From positions 14,783 to 78,782 of the forward strand of contig CAYGRE010000016.1 in assembly GCA_964352215.1 (NCBI GenBank): a stretch of 64,000 nucleotides of DNA, read 5' to 3'. The stretch comes from CAWUKT01 sp964352215 (GTDB taxonomy: Bacteria; Bacteroidota; Bacteroidia; J057; JADKCL01). The translations under genes were made by a program, and so were the position numbers. Below the pieces are notes generated by a model. That model was not told where the DNA came from, searched no databases, and saw nothing but the letters and a program-made list of their open reading frames with translations. The number at the start of each line of letters is the position of its first letter. Within the stretch, counting starts at the first letter, position 1. Of the stretch, positions 43,201 through 50,684 are shown one piece after another.

Positions 43201-45730
43201 CACAGACACTGTGGATATAAATGTGACCATTTTTTCCTCCACGGTAAATGCAGGACCGGACCAGTTCTTGTGTGATACGCAGACGGTCTTCCTTGCAGCC
43301 GTGAATCCTGCACCGGGGACAGGTGCCTGGTCTGTTATCGCGGGAACACCTCCCACATTCTCCTCTTTGGCGAATCCTAATGCAACCCTTTCCAACACCA
43401 GTTTTGGGGTAACCAACCTACAGTGGACGGTCATCGAAGGAGCCTGCTCATACCAAGACACTGTTGCGATCGATATTGCCAATCCCCCTCCTCCAGCCAA
43501 TGCCGGCCCCGATCAAAGTCTTTGTGACACCGTCGCCACTACTTTGGCAGGATCTGATACCACCGGCGTCATAGGTACCTGGACCCTTCTTAACGGAACG
43601 GGGGCATTCGCCAATTCCGGGGACTCCAATACCGTCGTTTCCGGCTTAGCTCCTAACCTCAATCAATTCGTCTGGACAACCACGGCTGGTCCATGCACGA
43701 CAACAGATACGGTAGATATAAATGTGACCATTTCCTCCGTCATCCCCAATGCAGGTCCAGACCAGGAACTTTGCGGAATACAAGCTGCCACCATGGCCGC
43801 CAATGACCCATCTCCTGCCACTGGAATATGGACCGCCCCCTCCGGTAGCCCAAGTATTTCCTCAGCTACGGACTCCAGTGCAACCGTCAGCAATTTGCAA
43901 TTAGGGACAAATTCATTGGTATGGACCATTACCGAAGGAGCATGTGTTTACGCTGATACCGTCAATCTCAACATTACCCAACTTCCTCCTGTTCCCCATG
44001 CCGGGACCGACCAGGCACTCTGCGATACCTTTAGCACCAATCTGGATGGCTCTGACCCCATGTGGGCAAGTGGAGCCTGGACTGTTTTATCTGGGACTGG
44101 AACGGTTGCCAATGCCAACGACTCCGCCACAACCATCAATGTACTTTCATCAGGCAGCAATCTTATCACCTGGACAACTACCAATGGCAATTGTGAGCTC
44201 ATTGATACCTTAGAAATTTTCGTTACCATTCCCTCTGTACTCCCCGATGCAGGACCAGACCAGTCCATCTGCCTTGGAGACACGGCATTTATCAGTGGCA
44301 ATACACCACCCGCAATCGGTACTGGAAATTGGAGTTTGCCCAGCAGCCTGGGCTCGATTGACGACCCGAATGCCCTCAATACCTTTATTATAAACTTCCC
44401 ACTGGGGGTGCAACCCGTGGTTTGGTTATTCACAGAAAATGTATGTGTGAGAACAGATACCTCCTTTATTACTGTACTCCCCATCCCAACACCAGTTGCA
44501 GGTCAGGATCAGTTTATCTGCGACACTACGAGCACAAGCCTGGAAGGGCTCGCGTTTGGCAACGGCACAGGTACCTGGAGTGTTCTCAATGGTCCGGCAA
44601 CCCTCAGCAACCCAGCTGACTCCAACGCCGTCCTGACCAATCTGGTGATAGGGACAGCCACCCTGGTCTGGAATGTCGACAACGGGTCATGTGATGCATC
44701 CGATACGGTTGACATCACCGTCATCGATCCTCCCAGCAATGCCAATGCCGGAACCGACCAGTCCATTTGTGACCTCCCAACCTCTACCCTGAATGCCCAG
44801 TCCCCGGTGATCGGAACCGGTAGCTGGACCTCGCTTGGTCCGGCCAATGTTGACAATCCTAACGATCCCAATTCAACCATCACCGGACTGCAAACCGGAA
44901 CCAATACCTTTGTTTGGACGGTATCCCTGAATCTGTGTCAGGATCGTACCGATACGGTTGACCTCAGTGTCACCCTGCCTCCTGTGGTAGATGCTGGGCA
45001 AGACGACATTATATGCGAAGGAGATAGCACCGTGCTCAATGGGCTGCCCTTCTCGGGCCTTGGCCTGTGGTCCGACCTTTCCGGTAACGCCAACTTCTCA
45101 CATCCAGACTCGAACATTACTGAAGTAACCAATCTGTCTCCCGGGGCAAATGGATTTGTATTAACGGTCATCGATGGCCCATGTGTAGTGGAAGATACTG
45201 CCTACATTCAAGTGGATTTGTTGCCCACAACTGCCGATGCAGGTGATGACCGGGATGTCCCAAATGATTTCACCAACCTGGAAGGCAATACGCCAGTCGT
45301 AGGTACCGGTATCTGGACTATACTCTCCGGGGATGGAATTATTGCAGATCAAACCTCTGCTACCAGTGAAGTGACCAACATGAACCTGGGGGAAAACATC
45401 TTTGTCTGGACCATTGCCAATGGGACATGCCCTTCCAATGCTGACTCTGTAAGAATACAGGTCCTAGATCTACTCATCCCAACCGGCTTTTCACCTAACG
45501 GAGACGGCACCAATGATACTTGGGTAATCAGGGGCGGTCAAAACTTTGGGAATGTCGAAGTCCAGGTATTCAACCGTTGGGGAAACATTGTCTTCCAGAC
45601 GAAAAACTACAACAACGATTGGCAAGGCAGAGCAGAAAATGGTTCTGAGCTTGCAGACGATACCTACTACTATATCGTCAACCTGGGTGACGGAACCACC
45701 TCCAATGGATATGTAGTCATCAAGAGATAA
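40265..45730 (+). CDS. Giant cell-surface adhesin: SBBP beta-propeller, 15 Ig-like repeats, CHU_C sorting domain
   Basis: 1821 residues. Signal sequence near 20-46 (Met9 is an alternative start). Residues about 50-490 are SBBP-type propeller repeats ('AGNVLWALNAPSASNDKIS', 'GNIFIIGSY'). Residues 502-1739 hold 15 tandem repeats of about 82 residues, pattern 'NAGPDQ-x-LCDT ... GTGTW ... G-x-N-x-F-x-W ... G-x-C-x-x-x-DTV'. Each has a Cys near the start and one near the end, likely a disulfide, except repeat 15 which lacks the first. Residues 1740-1821 are the gliding-motility-associated CHU_C domain ('TGFSPNGDGTNDTW', 'VEVQVFNRWGNIVF'). This sorts through T9SS in the SprB/adhesin style. Surface adhesion is inferred. 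Confidence 0.9.
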   Translation: MRFFRIWMGSRIKSFFLNKRIIPLAIFFTSILLTFSRQYGFSQTQTFAWEYSFGDAQSQEATAVAYDPSTSTVVSGGIFQGNIIIGDTNFTSPAVDNIWLSKMDAAGNVLWALNAPSASNDKISDIALDDFGNIFIIGSYTTTTIFTGTLGSTFSLTSQGAEDIFVVKFNAAGEIQWAESFGGTGQDFGGGITTQMGNDNVFITGSFSGAATFQSPPILNSSGVKDAFIMALHRVTALKTWIRQGACAEDAEGIDITADGSGIYATGNYFGNSPLSFDNFGSSLSNLGVGGENMFVVKYTLNGVGVWQRYAGNGSGFVNSYGVSTSGGTTVYVTGTFDGFTTFSTTFAFVSANSSGLLDVFLVGYDRNTGQVLNLDGFGGPGNDIGTSLSLSSSNDIFLSATYDDTMFVGTDTLVPTATDAMVASFNQTGAAFQWSLPITGNSNQSAVDISAPNGLIFIAGFLEDVSSFNPYTSSYFGLRDAFVARIGCPSRLSPNLLDSLAGADTTVCINNSIVLAADTLPPFTGQWNILAGSGSLSSNADPDAVLTPNASGTIELEWELASGSCIIRDTVLVSVPATFTPEAGPDTVICDTFYTMIATDPSPNTGTWNLISGSGNIASPSQFNSPVNGLAPGTNVFEWEVNDGSCTLQDTVTITVALTPIQNANAGGNIAVCGDTITLAGNNPLPNTGTWAIVSGGGTFSNINDSNAFVSNLNNGINEFSWTISNGTCSTSDTLVVVSDAPIFANAGIDSSICSTTIPLSGNAPIFSSGGWEVASGGGTIVSPFLPFTNAVNMTSGTNEFAWILIRGACSDTDTVTITVFSPPTPANAGLDQSLCNDTITTLSGNSPVTGTGTWSLISGPANIVSPGNPASNVNGLQTGTATFEWEIANGICPVSRDTVGISVTLEIPSNAGPDQALCDTLATTLAGSPTGTGTGTWTVVAGTGNFANANSPGSDVGGLAPGLNQLVWTIVNGPCITTDTVDINVTIFSSTVNAGPDQFLCDTQTVFLAAVNPAPGTGAWSVIAGTPPTFSSLANPNATLSNTSFGVTNLQWTVIEGACSYQDTVAIDIANPPPPANAGPDQSLCDTVATTLAGSDTTGVIGTWTLLNGTGAFANSGDSNTVVSGLAPNLNQFVWTTTAGPCTTTDTVDINVTISSVIPNAGPDQELCGIQAATMAANDPSPATGIWTAPSGSPSISSATDSSATVSNLQLGTNSLVWTITEGACVYADTVNLNITQLPPVPHAGTDQALCDTFSTNLDGSDPMWASGAWTVLSGTGTVANANDSATTINVLSSGSNLITWTTTNGNCELIDTLEIFVTIPSVLPDAGPDQSICLGDTAFISGNTPPAIGTGNWSLPSSLGSIDDPNALNTFIINFPLGVQPVVWLFTENVCVRTDTSFITVLPIPTPVAGQDQFICDTTSTSLEGLAFGNGTGTWSVLNGPATLSNPADSNAVLTNLVIGTATLVWNVDNGSCDASDTVDITVIDPPSNANAGTDQSICDLPTSTLNAQSPVIGTGSWTSLGPANVDNPNDPNSTITGLQTGTNTFVWTVSLNLCQDRTDTVDLSVTLPPVVDAGQDDIICEGDSTVLNGLPFSGLGLWSDLSGNANFSHPDSNITEVTNLSPGANGFVLTVIDGPCVVEDTAYIQVDLLPTTADAGDDRDVPNDFTNLEGNTPVVGTGIWTILSGDGIIADQTSATSEVTNMNLGENIFVWTIANGTCPSNADSVRIQVLDLLIPTGFSPNGDGTNDTWVIRGGQNFGNVEVQVFNRWGNIVFQTKNYNNDWQGRAENGSELADDTYYYIVNLGDGTTSNGYVVIKR
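41768..45481 (+). repeat. Fifteen tandem Ig-like coding repeats (about 247 bp each)
   Basis: In-frame repeats within the adhesin gene, diverged at DNA level. Repeats 6-7 and 8-9 resemble each other pairwise: GATATAAATGTGACCATTT occurs at 43214 and again at 43715, 501 bp apart (two repeat lengths), pointing to a recent duplication of a two-repeat unit. Confidence 0.8.
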
Positions 45731-45732
45731 AA

Positions 45733-45760
45733 AAAGAGGCTGCCTCCGAAAAGACAGCCC
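45733..45760 (-). terminator. Terminator for the TerB-like gene, facing the adhesin gene
   Basis: Read on the minus strand: GGCTGTCT, 6-nt loop, AGGCAGCC (one internal mismatch), then TCTTTTTTTATC. The U-run is on the minus-strand side, so it mainly serves the gene at 45787-46728. Same AGGCTGCC core as the terminator at 38148. Confidence 0.6.
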
Positions 45761-45786
45761 CCCTGTATACTTCTTTCAACAAAATC

Positions 45787-46728
45787 TTATTGTCTCTTCA
45801 TCCAACGAATTTTGGCACGTTCTGCATCGTCATTGCTGATACCGATTTTTCCGGCCATTGAGAAGAGTTCATCGCGGGCGATGTCTTCGCTCAGGTATCC
45901 TTCCAGAACATTGATCTTTCCGAGTTTTTCCAATTCAGTGGCCCGGTCAGAAGCAATACCGAAAATATCACGGTAGCGGTTCAACAATGCAACTTCAGAA
46001 TCATCTACATCCATATCGATGGCAGAAATGCTCCACGCCAGCATGTAAATGGTTTCTCGGACCCCGGCATCAATTTCTTCTGCCTCGATGGAAGAAACAG
46101 TATCCTTGGCATTCAACTCGGCAATGGTACCCAAAGAAGATGGAATCGAATCCTTAAAGAATTCTAACTCCTCACTTGCCAACTCACCATCAGCATAGGC
46201 AATCTTGGCCAGCATACGTGCCAAAACATCTTTCTCAAAACCTGTTCTTACCGGGTGGTCCTGCAATTGTTGCATAAATTCAGAAACGACAACTTCTGGA
46301 GTGGCGTCAGCCACCGCTGCAGATGGCTTCCGCCATCCATTGTCATAACGGAAATTGCGGGAAACCTTTTTGAAGGCCTCTACCACTGCTGCCTGCTTCT
46401 CACTTTTTGAAACAGAATTTTGCAGATTTCTCGTCGATTCGCGGCTGGCAGTATTGACCGTCTGGGAAGCAGTTCGGCCCAGAAATCCACTGCCAAATAC
46501 ATTTCGTAGCAGGCGGGAAGCAGTTCGGCGAACTTCATTGGAAAGATTCCGGGTTAAGCTCTGCTTGACATTGCTGGTAAGTGTCCGCTCCTTTCTGATG
46601 GATGCGGTGGACTCAAAGACCTCATCTGAGCCTGGAAGGGCAAACTGGCAATGAACCTGCCTGCCATCCACGTCCTCAGACACGATCAAGGGTTGGATTA
46701 AATCATACGTAATTTCTGGATTCGCCAT
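45787..46728 (-). CDS. TerB-like domain protein
   Basis: 313 residues, cytosolic. Residues about 165-300 are helical with 'ARMLAKIAYADGELASEELE' and a second acidic loop ('AWSISAIDMDVDDSEVALLN'), the duplicated pattern of TerB/DjlA-like domains that bind metal through acidic residues. The N-terminal 140 residues are rich in Arg, Ser and Thr ('RRTASRLLRNVFGSGFLG') and not recognised. TerB proteins are linked to tellurite and envelope-stress responses, but no other ter genes are present. ATG start. Function only inferred. Confidence 0.6.
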   Translation of the reverse strand: MANPEITYDLIQPLIVSEDVDGRQVHCQFALPGSDEVFESTASIRKERTLTSNVKQSLTRNLSNEVRRTASRLLRNVFGSGFLGRTASQTVNTASRESTRNLQNSVSKSEKQAAVVEAFKKVSRNFRYDNGWRKPSAAVADATPEVVVSEFMQQLQDHPVRTGFEKDVLARMLAKIAYADGELASEELEFFKDSIPSSLGTIAELNAKDTVSSIEAEEIDAGVRETIYMLAWSISAIDMDVDDSEVALLNRYRDIFGIASDRATELEKLGKINVLEGYLSEDIARDELFSMAGKIGISNDDAERAKIRWMKRQ

Positions 46729-46922
46729 ATTGGGTTTTTTAATATTCTTCAGATGTGTGACTAATAATACCGAAATAAGCCCGAAATCGGAACAAAATCA
46801 ACCATTCCGGTCATTTCCTTACCTCATCCCAACCTAAGCCCTCTAATTCTCGTTTCATACTAAACATCTTTACTCCTGCCCCTCGAAAATTCTTGCCTGT
46901 ATGACAATTAAAATGAAGGGAC

Positions 46923-47423
46923 ATGAAAACAGAAAAGAAAAATGAGAAAGAGTTCTTGCAAAGTTCACCACTCAGTAAATCAACGCTCAGTAATTTCCTG
47001 GCACGCCGCAGCCCATTTGGAGGTCTGTCCGTACGTGCTACCCTCATATTGGGAACGCTGGTCTCCGGTTTTATCCTGATTACTTCCTTGTTGGGGTTTT
47101 TCTTTTTTTGCCATAGCTATTGGCTGTTGTGGTTCAGCACCGCATCTTTTGCTACCGTTTGCTGGACCGTTTGGATCGAATTTGCCCCCAGAACCCTCAA
47201 AGAAAGATTGGAGTGCCGACCATTCAAAGGCATCCGGTTCAATGGTGCATTCGGCGCAGGTTTCAATCTGATTTTGCTGTTTTTGGGTGTTTGGTACTTA
47301 AAGGGATCGCTTCCTTATGCACCCGAAGATCAAACCATTGTTATAGCCCTGTTGATCTCAATGGCTCTTTTCTATCCCCTTACCGTCTGGGCCTCTGGAA
47401 AAAGGACCTATCCAAAAGGATAA
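46923..47423 (+). CDS. Small integral membrane protein, unknown
   Basis: 166 residues with four predicted transmembrane helices (about 40-62, 66-86, 110-127, 138-156) and a charged N-terminal 30 residues. Between helices 2 and 3 lies 'RTLKERLECRPFKGIRFNG'. No family recognised. It ends 24 bp before the esterase gene and probably forms a two-gene unit with it. Divergent from the TerB-like gene (194 bp). Confidence 0.55.
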   Translation: MKTEKKNEKEFLQSSPLSKSTLSNFLARRSPFGGLSVRATLILGTLVSGFILITSLLGFFFFCHSYWLLWFSTASFATVCWTVWIEFAPRTLKERLECRPFKGIRFNGAFGAGFNLILLFLGVWYLKGSLPYAPEDQTIVIALLISMALFYPLTVWASGKRTYPKG

Positions 47424-47447
47424 TATTTTCATTATCTTGGCTCCCTA

Positions 47448-48458
47448 ATGAAGAAAAAGTATGTTTGGTTAGGGATCATCATGGCAATTGTACTCACCTT
47501 TATATTAGGACCGAAACCCTCTTACCCCGCTATGGATCCAGAGCTCAAGCCCTTGGATTTGAAAACTGCCGATTTGGAAGCCCATATTACAGAGTTGAAC
47601 AATGCGGTGGAGAAGCTCAAACCAGACAATGGAGGACGGATCATCTGGGCCAATGACAGTGTCCCGGAGCAAACGGAGTATTCAGTCCTGTTCTTGCATG
47701 GTTTTTCGGCCAGTCCCCGGGAAGGCTATCCTATGGTTCCTGAGTTTGCTTCCAGATATGGATTCAATGCTTATATGCCTTTGCTGGCAGGCCATGGGAT
47801 CGATTCGGAGGACTCATTTCTAAAAATAACCCCGGCTGACCTGGTCTCATCAGCCAGAGATGCACTTGCCCTCAACCAAGTGCTCGGAAAGAAAACCATT
47901 GTCATCGGGTCTTCCACCGGCTGTACCCTGGCCATTTACCTGGCTGCTAAAAACCCTGAGTCCATCCATGGCATGTATCTCTTCGCTCCCAATATCGATC
48001 TCGCCGACAAAACATCTAACTTCCTGCTCTATCCCTGGGGATTGCAAATGGGCCGTTGGGTGATTGGCAAGAGAAGAACTATTGCGGAATGGGTCGATAC
48101 GGAATCAGCAGATTTCTGGACTACGACTTACCGCACCGAGGGAGTTGTGGCCTTAAAATACCTGCTCAACCAAACCATGACCGATGACGTCTTTGCATTG
48201 GTCAAGCAGCCGTTTTATGCCAGTTATTTCTACAAGAACGAGGAAGAAAAAGATGGAGTGATCTCGATTCCGGATGTACAACGCTTTTTTGACAACACAG
48301 GCACTCCTGCGGAAAAGAAAAAACTGGTCCCAAACGCTGAGGCAAATGCGCATGTGATGACCTGTGATCTTCGCGTCACCCCGGAGGTGATGAACTCAGT
48401 TCTGGGAGAGATGTACGAATTTGGGGAACAAGTGATCGGGCTCAAGCCCACCAAATAA
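47448..48458 (+). CDS. Alpha/beta hydrolase (carboxylesterase type)
   Basis: 336 residues. N-terminal hydrophobic segment ('VWLGIIMAIVLTFILG') is a signal anchor. The hydrolase fold shows the oxyanion region 'LFLHGFSASPREGYP', the nucleophile elbow G-S-S-T-G ('VIGSSTGCTLAIYLA') and a late 'ANAHVMTCDLRV' histidine. Pattern fits carboxylesterase/monoacylglycerol-lipase-like enzymes hydrolysing ester bonds of short acyl chains. Likely periplasmic or membrane-tethered. 24 bp downstream of the membrane protein gene. Confidence 0.8.
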   Translation: MKKKYVWLGIIMAIVLTFILGPKPSYPAMDPELKPLDLKTADLEAHITELNNAVEKLKPDNGGRIIWANDSVPEQTEYSVLFLHGFSASPREGYPMVPEFASRYGFNAYMPLLAGHGIDSEDSFLKITPADLVSSARDALALNQVLGKKTIVIGSSTGCTLAIYLAAKNPESIHGMYLFAPNIDLADKTSNFLLYPWGLQMGRWVIGKRRTIAEWVDTESADFWTTTYRTEGVVALKYLLNQTMTDDVFALVKQPFYASYFYKNEEEKDGVISIPDVQRFFDNTGTPAEKKKLVPNAEANAHVMTCDLRVTPEVMNSVLGEMYEFGEQVIGLKPTK

Positions 48459-48672
48459 CTTCTCGATTCCTCGGGGAGTCAACCTTTTGGCATCCCATTC
48501 CTCCCATCCCCTTCCCTCCTATTTTCCTGTCATTCCCTTGGAAAATGCTCCCCTTCACAGAATACGGACTGTTTCGACGAAAGATAATAGCCTGCCCAAC
48601 ATCTTAATGGGTATACAATTCAAATATCCAAAACCTAAAAGCTCATTCCGCAGAAAGAAGCTCACGTATACT

Positions 48673-48699
48673 AAAAGTCACCCTCTGGGGTGGCTTTTT
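48673..48699 (+). terminator. Rho-independent terminator upstream of asnB
   Basis: AAAAGTCACCC (48673-48683) pairs with GGGTGGCTTTT (48688-48698) with one G-U pair and a 4-nt loop (TCTG), then TTC. It lies upstream of the proposed asnB promoter, so it ends read-through from the esterase rather than attenuating asnB. Confidence 0.75.
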
Positions 48700-48834
48700 C
48701 TCATTAGCATCCATACCCTGGCCTCCAACACTCCCCGATAATAACAATCTCTAATAAATGGGCACCCAAAATCAACAATCTATCACCCAATCGGATATAT
48801 TTATGATATTTACTTAATAAAAGTGCCACAACTA

Positions 48835-48865
48835 TTTGAATCATTAACTTTTTGCCCTATAATTG
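48835..48865 (+). promoter_or_regulatory. Bacteroidota-type promoter for asnB
   Basis: TTTG at 48835-48838, 19-bp spacer, TATAATTG at 48858-48865 (one mismatch to TAnnTTTG). It ends 43 bp before the asnB ATG. Confidence 0.5.
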
Positions 48866-48908
48866 CATCAGATCATTAGTTATTCAACACATTTACTAAC
48901 AAATTATC

Positions 48909-50606
48909 ATGTGCGGTATAGTTGCAGTATTCGGAGAGGAATTGGACCAAGGGTCCATACGCGGGCAGGTCTTGGAAATGTCGCGTAAGATTCGCCATCG
49001 CGGTCCCGACTGGTCCGGCATTTTTGCCAGCGACCGTGCCATCCTGTCCCACGAACGTCTCGCTATCGTTGATCCGGCTTCGGGCCGTCAACCCCTCTTT
49101 TCACCAGACAAAGCAGTCGTCCTCGCCGTCAATGGCGAGATATACAACCACCGGGAAATCCGGGAGCGCTATAACCCAGGCTATGCCTTTCAAACCAAAA
49201 GCGATTGTGAGGTCATCCTCGCCCTCTACCAGGACAAAGGCAGTGCCTTCCTCGAAGATCTTAACGGCATCTTTGCCTTTGCCCTCTATGACGTCGCGCA
49301 AGACCGCTATCTCATAGGACGCGACCACATGGGCATCATTCCACTCTATATGGGATGGGATCAGGAGGGCCATTTCTATGTGGCTTCAGAATTGAAGGCA
49401 CTGGAGGGCTTCTGTACCCGGATCGAAGAATTTCCCCCAGGCAGTTTCCTCGACAGTCAGGTCGGTGAGATCGAGAAGTGGTACCACCGGGACTGGATGG
49501 ATTTCGAAGCGGTCAAGGACAAAGAAAGCAGCGTGCAAGAATTGAAAGATGCCCTTGAAGCTTCCGTTCACCGGCAGCTGATGTCCGATGTACCTTATGG
49601 CGTTCTGCTCTCCGGTGGCCTGGATTCCTCCATTACCTCTGCCCTCGCCAAACGCTATTCCAGCAAACGCATAGAATCCGATGATGCCGAACAGGCATGG
49701 TACCCACAACTCCACTCCTTTGCGATTGGGCTTCAAGGTTCCCCTGACCTCGCCAAAGCCAAAGAAGTAGCGGCTCATATCGGCTCTATCCACCACGAGA
49801 TTCACTTTACCATTCAGGAAGGACTCGATGCCATCCGCGATGTCATCTACCACCTGGAAACCTACGATGTGACCACCATACGCGCCTCCACCCCTATGTA
49901 CCTGATGGCCAGGGTAATCAAATCAATGGGCATCAAAATGGTCCTCAGTGGAGAAGGGGCAGATGAAATCTTTGGCGGATACCTCTATTTTCACAAAGCA
50001 CCCAGCGCCAAGCACTTCCATGAAGAAACGGTTCGCAAGGTTGGTAAACTCCACCTTTACGACTGCCTGCGGGCCAACAAATCAATGGCCGCCTGGGGCA
50101 TCGAAGCCCGCGTTCCTTTCCTCGACAAGGAATTCATGGATGTCGCCATGCGCCTCAACCCTGAAATGAAAGTGATCAAAGAGGGAATGATGGAGAAGCA
50201 GATCCTGAGGGAAGCTTTTGAGGGCTACCTGCCAGCAAGTGTGGCCTGGCGCCAGAAAGAGCAATTCTCAGATGGAGTTGGCTACTCATGGATCGACACT
50301 CTCAAGCAAGTGGCAGAAGAAGAAGTCAGCGACCTCGACATGGAGCGTGCGCATTTCCGCTTCCCCATCAACCCTCCACAAAACAAAGAAGAATACCGCT
50401 ATCGGAGCATCTTCGAAAAACACTTCCCCTCAGACGCAGCTGCGAGTTGCGTACCATCTGTCCCCTCCGTAGCCTGTAGTTCTCCCGAGGCCCTGGCCTG
50501 GTCCGATGCCTTCAAGAACCTGAACGATCCGTCCGGACGGGCGGTGATGGGCGTACATGACCAGTCTTACGACAAGGAAGAACCCAAGGAAAAAGCAATA
50601 ATCTAA
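48909..50606 (+). CDS. asnB: Asparagine synthase (glutamine-hydrolysing), AsnB type
   Basis: 565 residues, slightly longer than E. coli AsnB. Cys2 ('MCGIVAVFG') becomes the glutaminase nucleophile after Met removal; 'RHRGPDWSGIF' and 'NGEIYNHREIR' complete the class II amidotransferase site. The synthetase domain has the PP-loop 'VLLSGGLDSSITSAL' and 'KMVLSGEGADEIFGGYLYFH'. It converts aspartate, glutamine and ATP to asparagine. The C-terminal 40 residues are low-complexity (Ser/Pro/Ala) and family-specific. Monocistronic. Confidence 0.97.
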   Translation: MCGIVAVFGEELDQGSIRGQVLEMSRKIRHRGPDWSGIFASDRAILSHERLAIVDPASGRQPLFSPDKAVVLAVNGEIYNHREIRERYNPGYAFQTKSDCEVILALYQDKGSAFLEDLNGIFAFALYDVAQDRYLIGRDHMGIIPLYMGWDQEGHFYVASELKALEGFCTRIEEFPPGSFLDSQVGEIEKWYHRDWMDFEAVKDKESSVQELKDALEASVHRQLMSDVPYGVLLSGGLDSSITSALAKRYSSKRIESDDAEQAWYPQLHSFAIGLQGSPDLAKAKEVAAHIGSIHHEIHFTIQEGLDAIRDVIYHLETYDVTTIRASTPMYLMARVIKSMGIKMVLSGEGADEIFGGYLYFHKAPSAKHFHEETVRKVGKLHLYDCLRANKSMAAWGIEARVPFLDKEFMDVAMRLNPEMKVIKEGMMEKQILREAFEGYLPASVAWRQKEQFSDGVGYSWIDTLKQVAEEEVSDLDMERAHFRFPINPPQNKEEYRYRSIFEKHFPSDAAASCVPSVPSVACSSPEALAWSDAFKNLNDPSGRAVMGVHDQSYDKEEPKEKAII

Positions 50607-50619
50607 TTACGAATGGTTC

Positions 50620-50656
50620 GCAGGGCAGTAGATATTCCAGACGGTCACTGCCCTGC
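50620..50656. terminator. Hairpin between convergent asnB and the T9SS propeller gene
   Basis: GCAGGGCAGT (50620-50629) pairs with ACTGCCCTGC (50647-50656), 17-nt loop. No strong U-run, so termination is inferred from its place between convergent stop codons (50606 and 50685). Confidence 0.5.
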
Positions 50657-50684
50657 TGAACCGGGAAGGTAGCTCATCGATGGG

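Larger units (their letters stand above)
48459..48908. other. Gap of 450 bp between esterase and asnB
   Basis: Contains a terminator hairpin (48673-48699) that ends the upstream unit and, further on, the asnB promoter (48835-48865). The plus-strand frame across 48487-48741 is Pro/Ser/Lys-rich and not protein-like; I reject it. Confidence 0.5.

Noticed and set aside
48487..48741. 84-codon frame between esterase and asnB
   Set aside because: Spans a rho-independent terminator; Pro/Ser/Lys-rich, no start signal.
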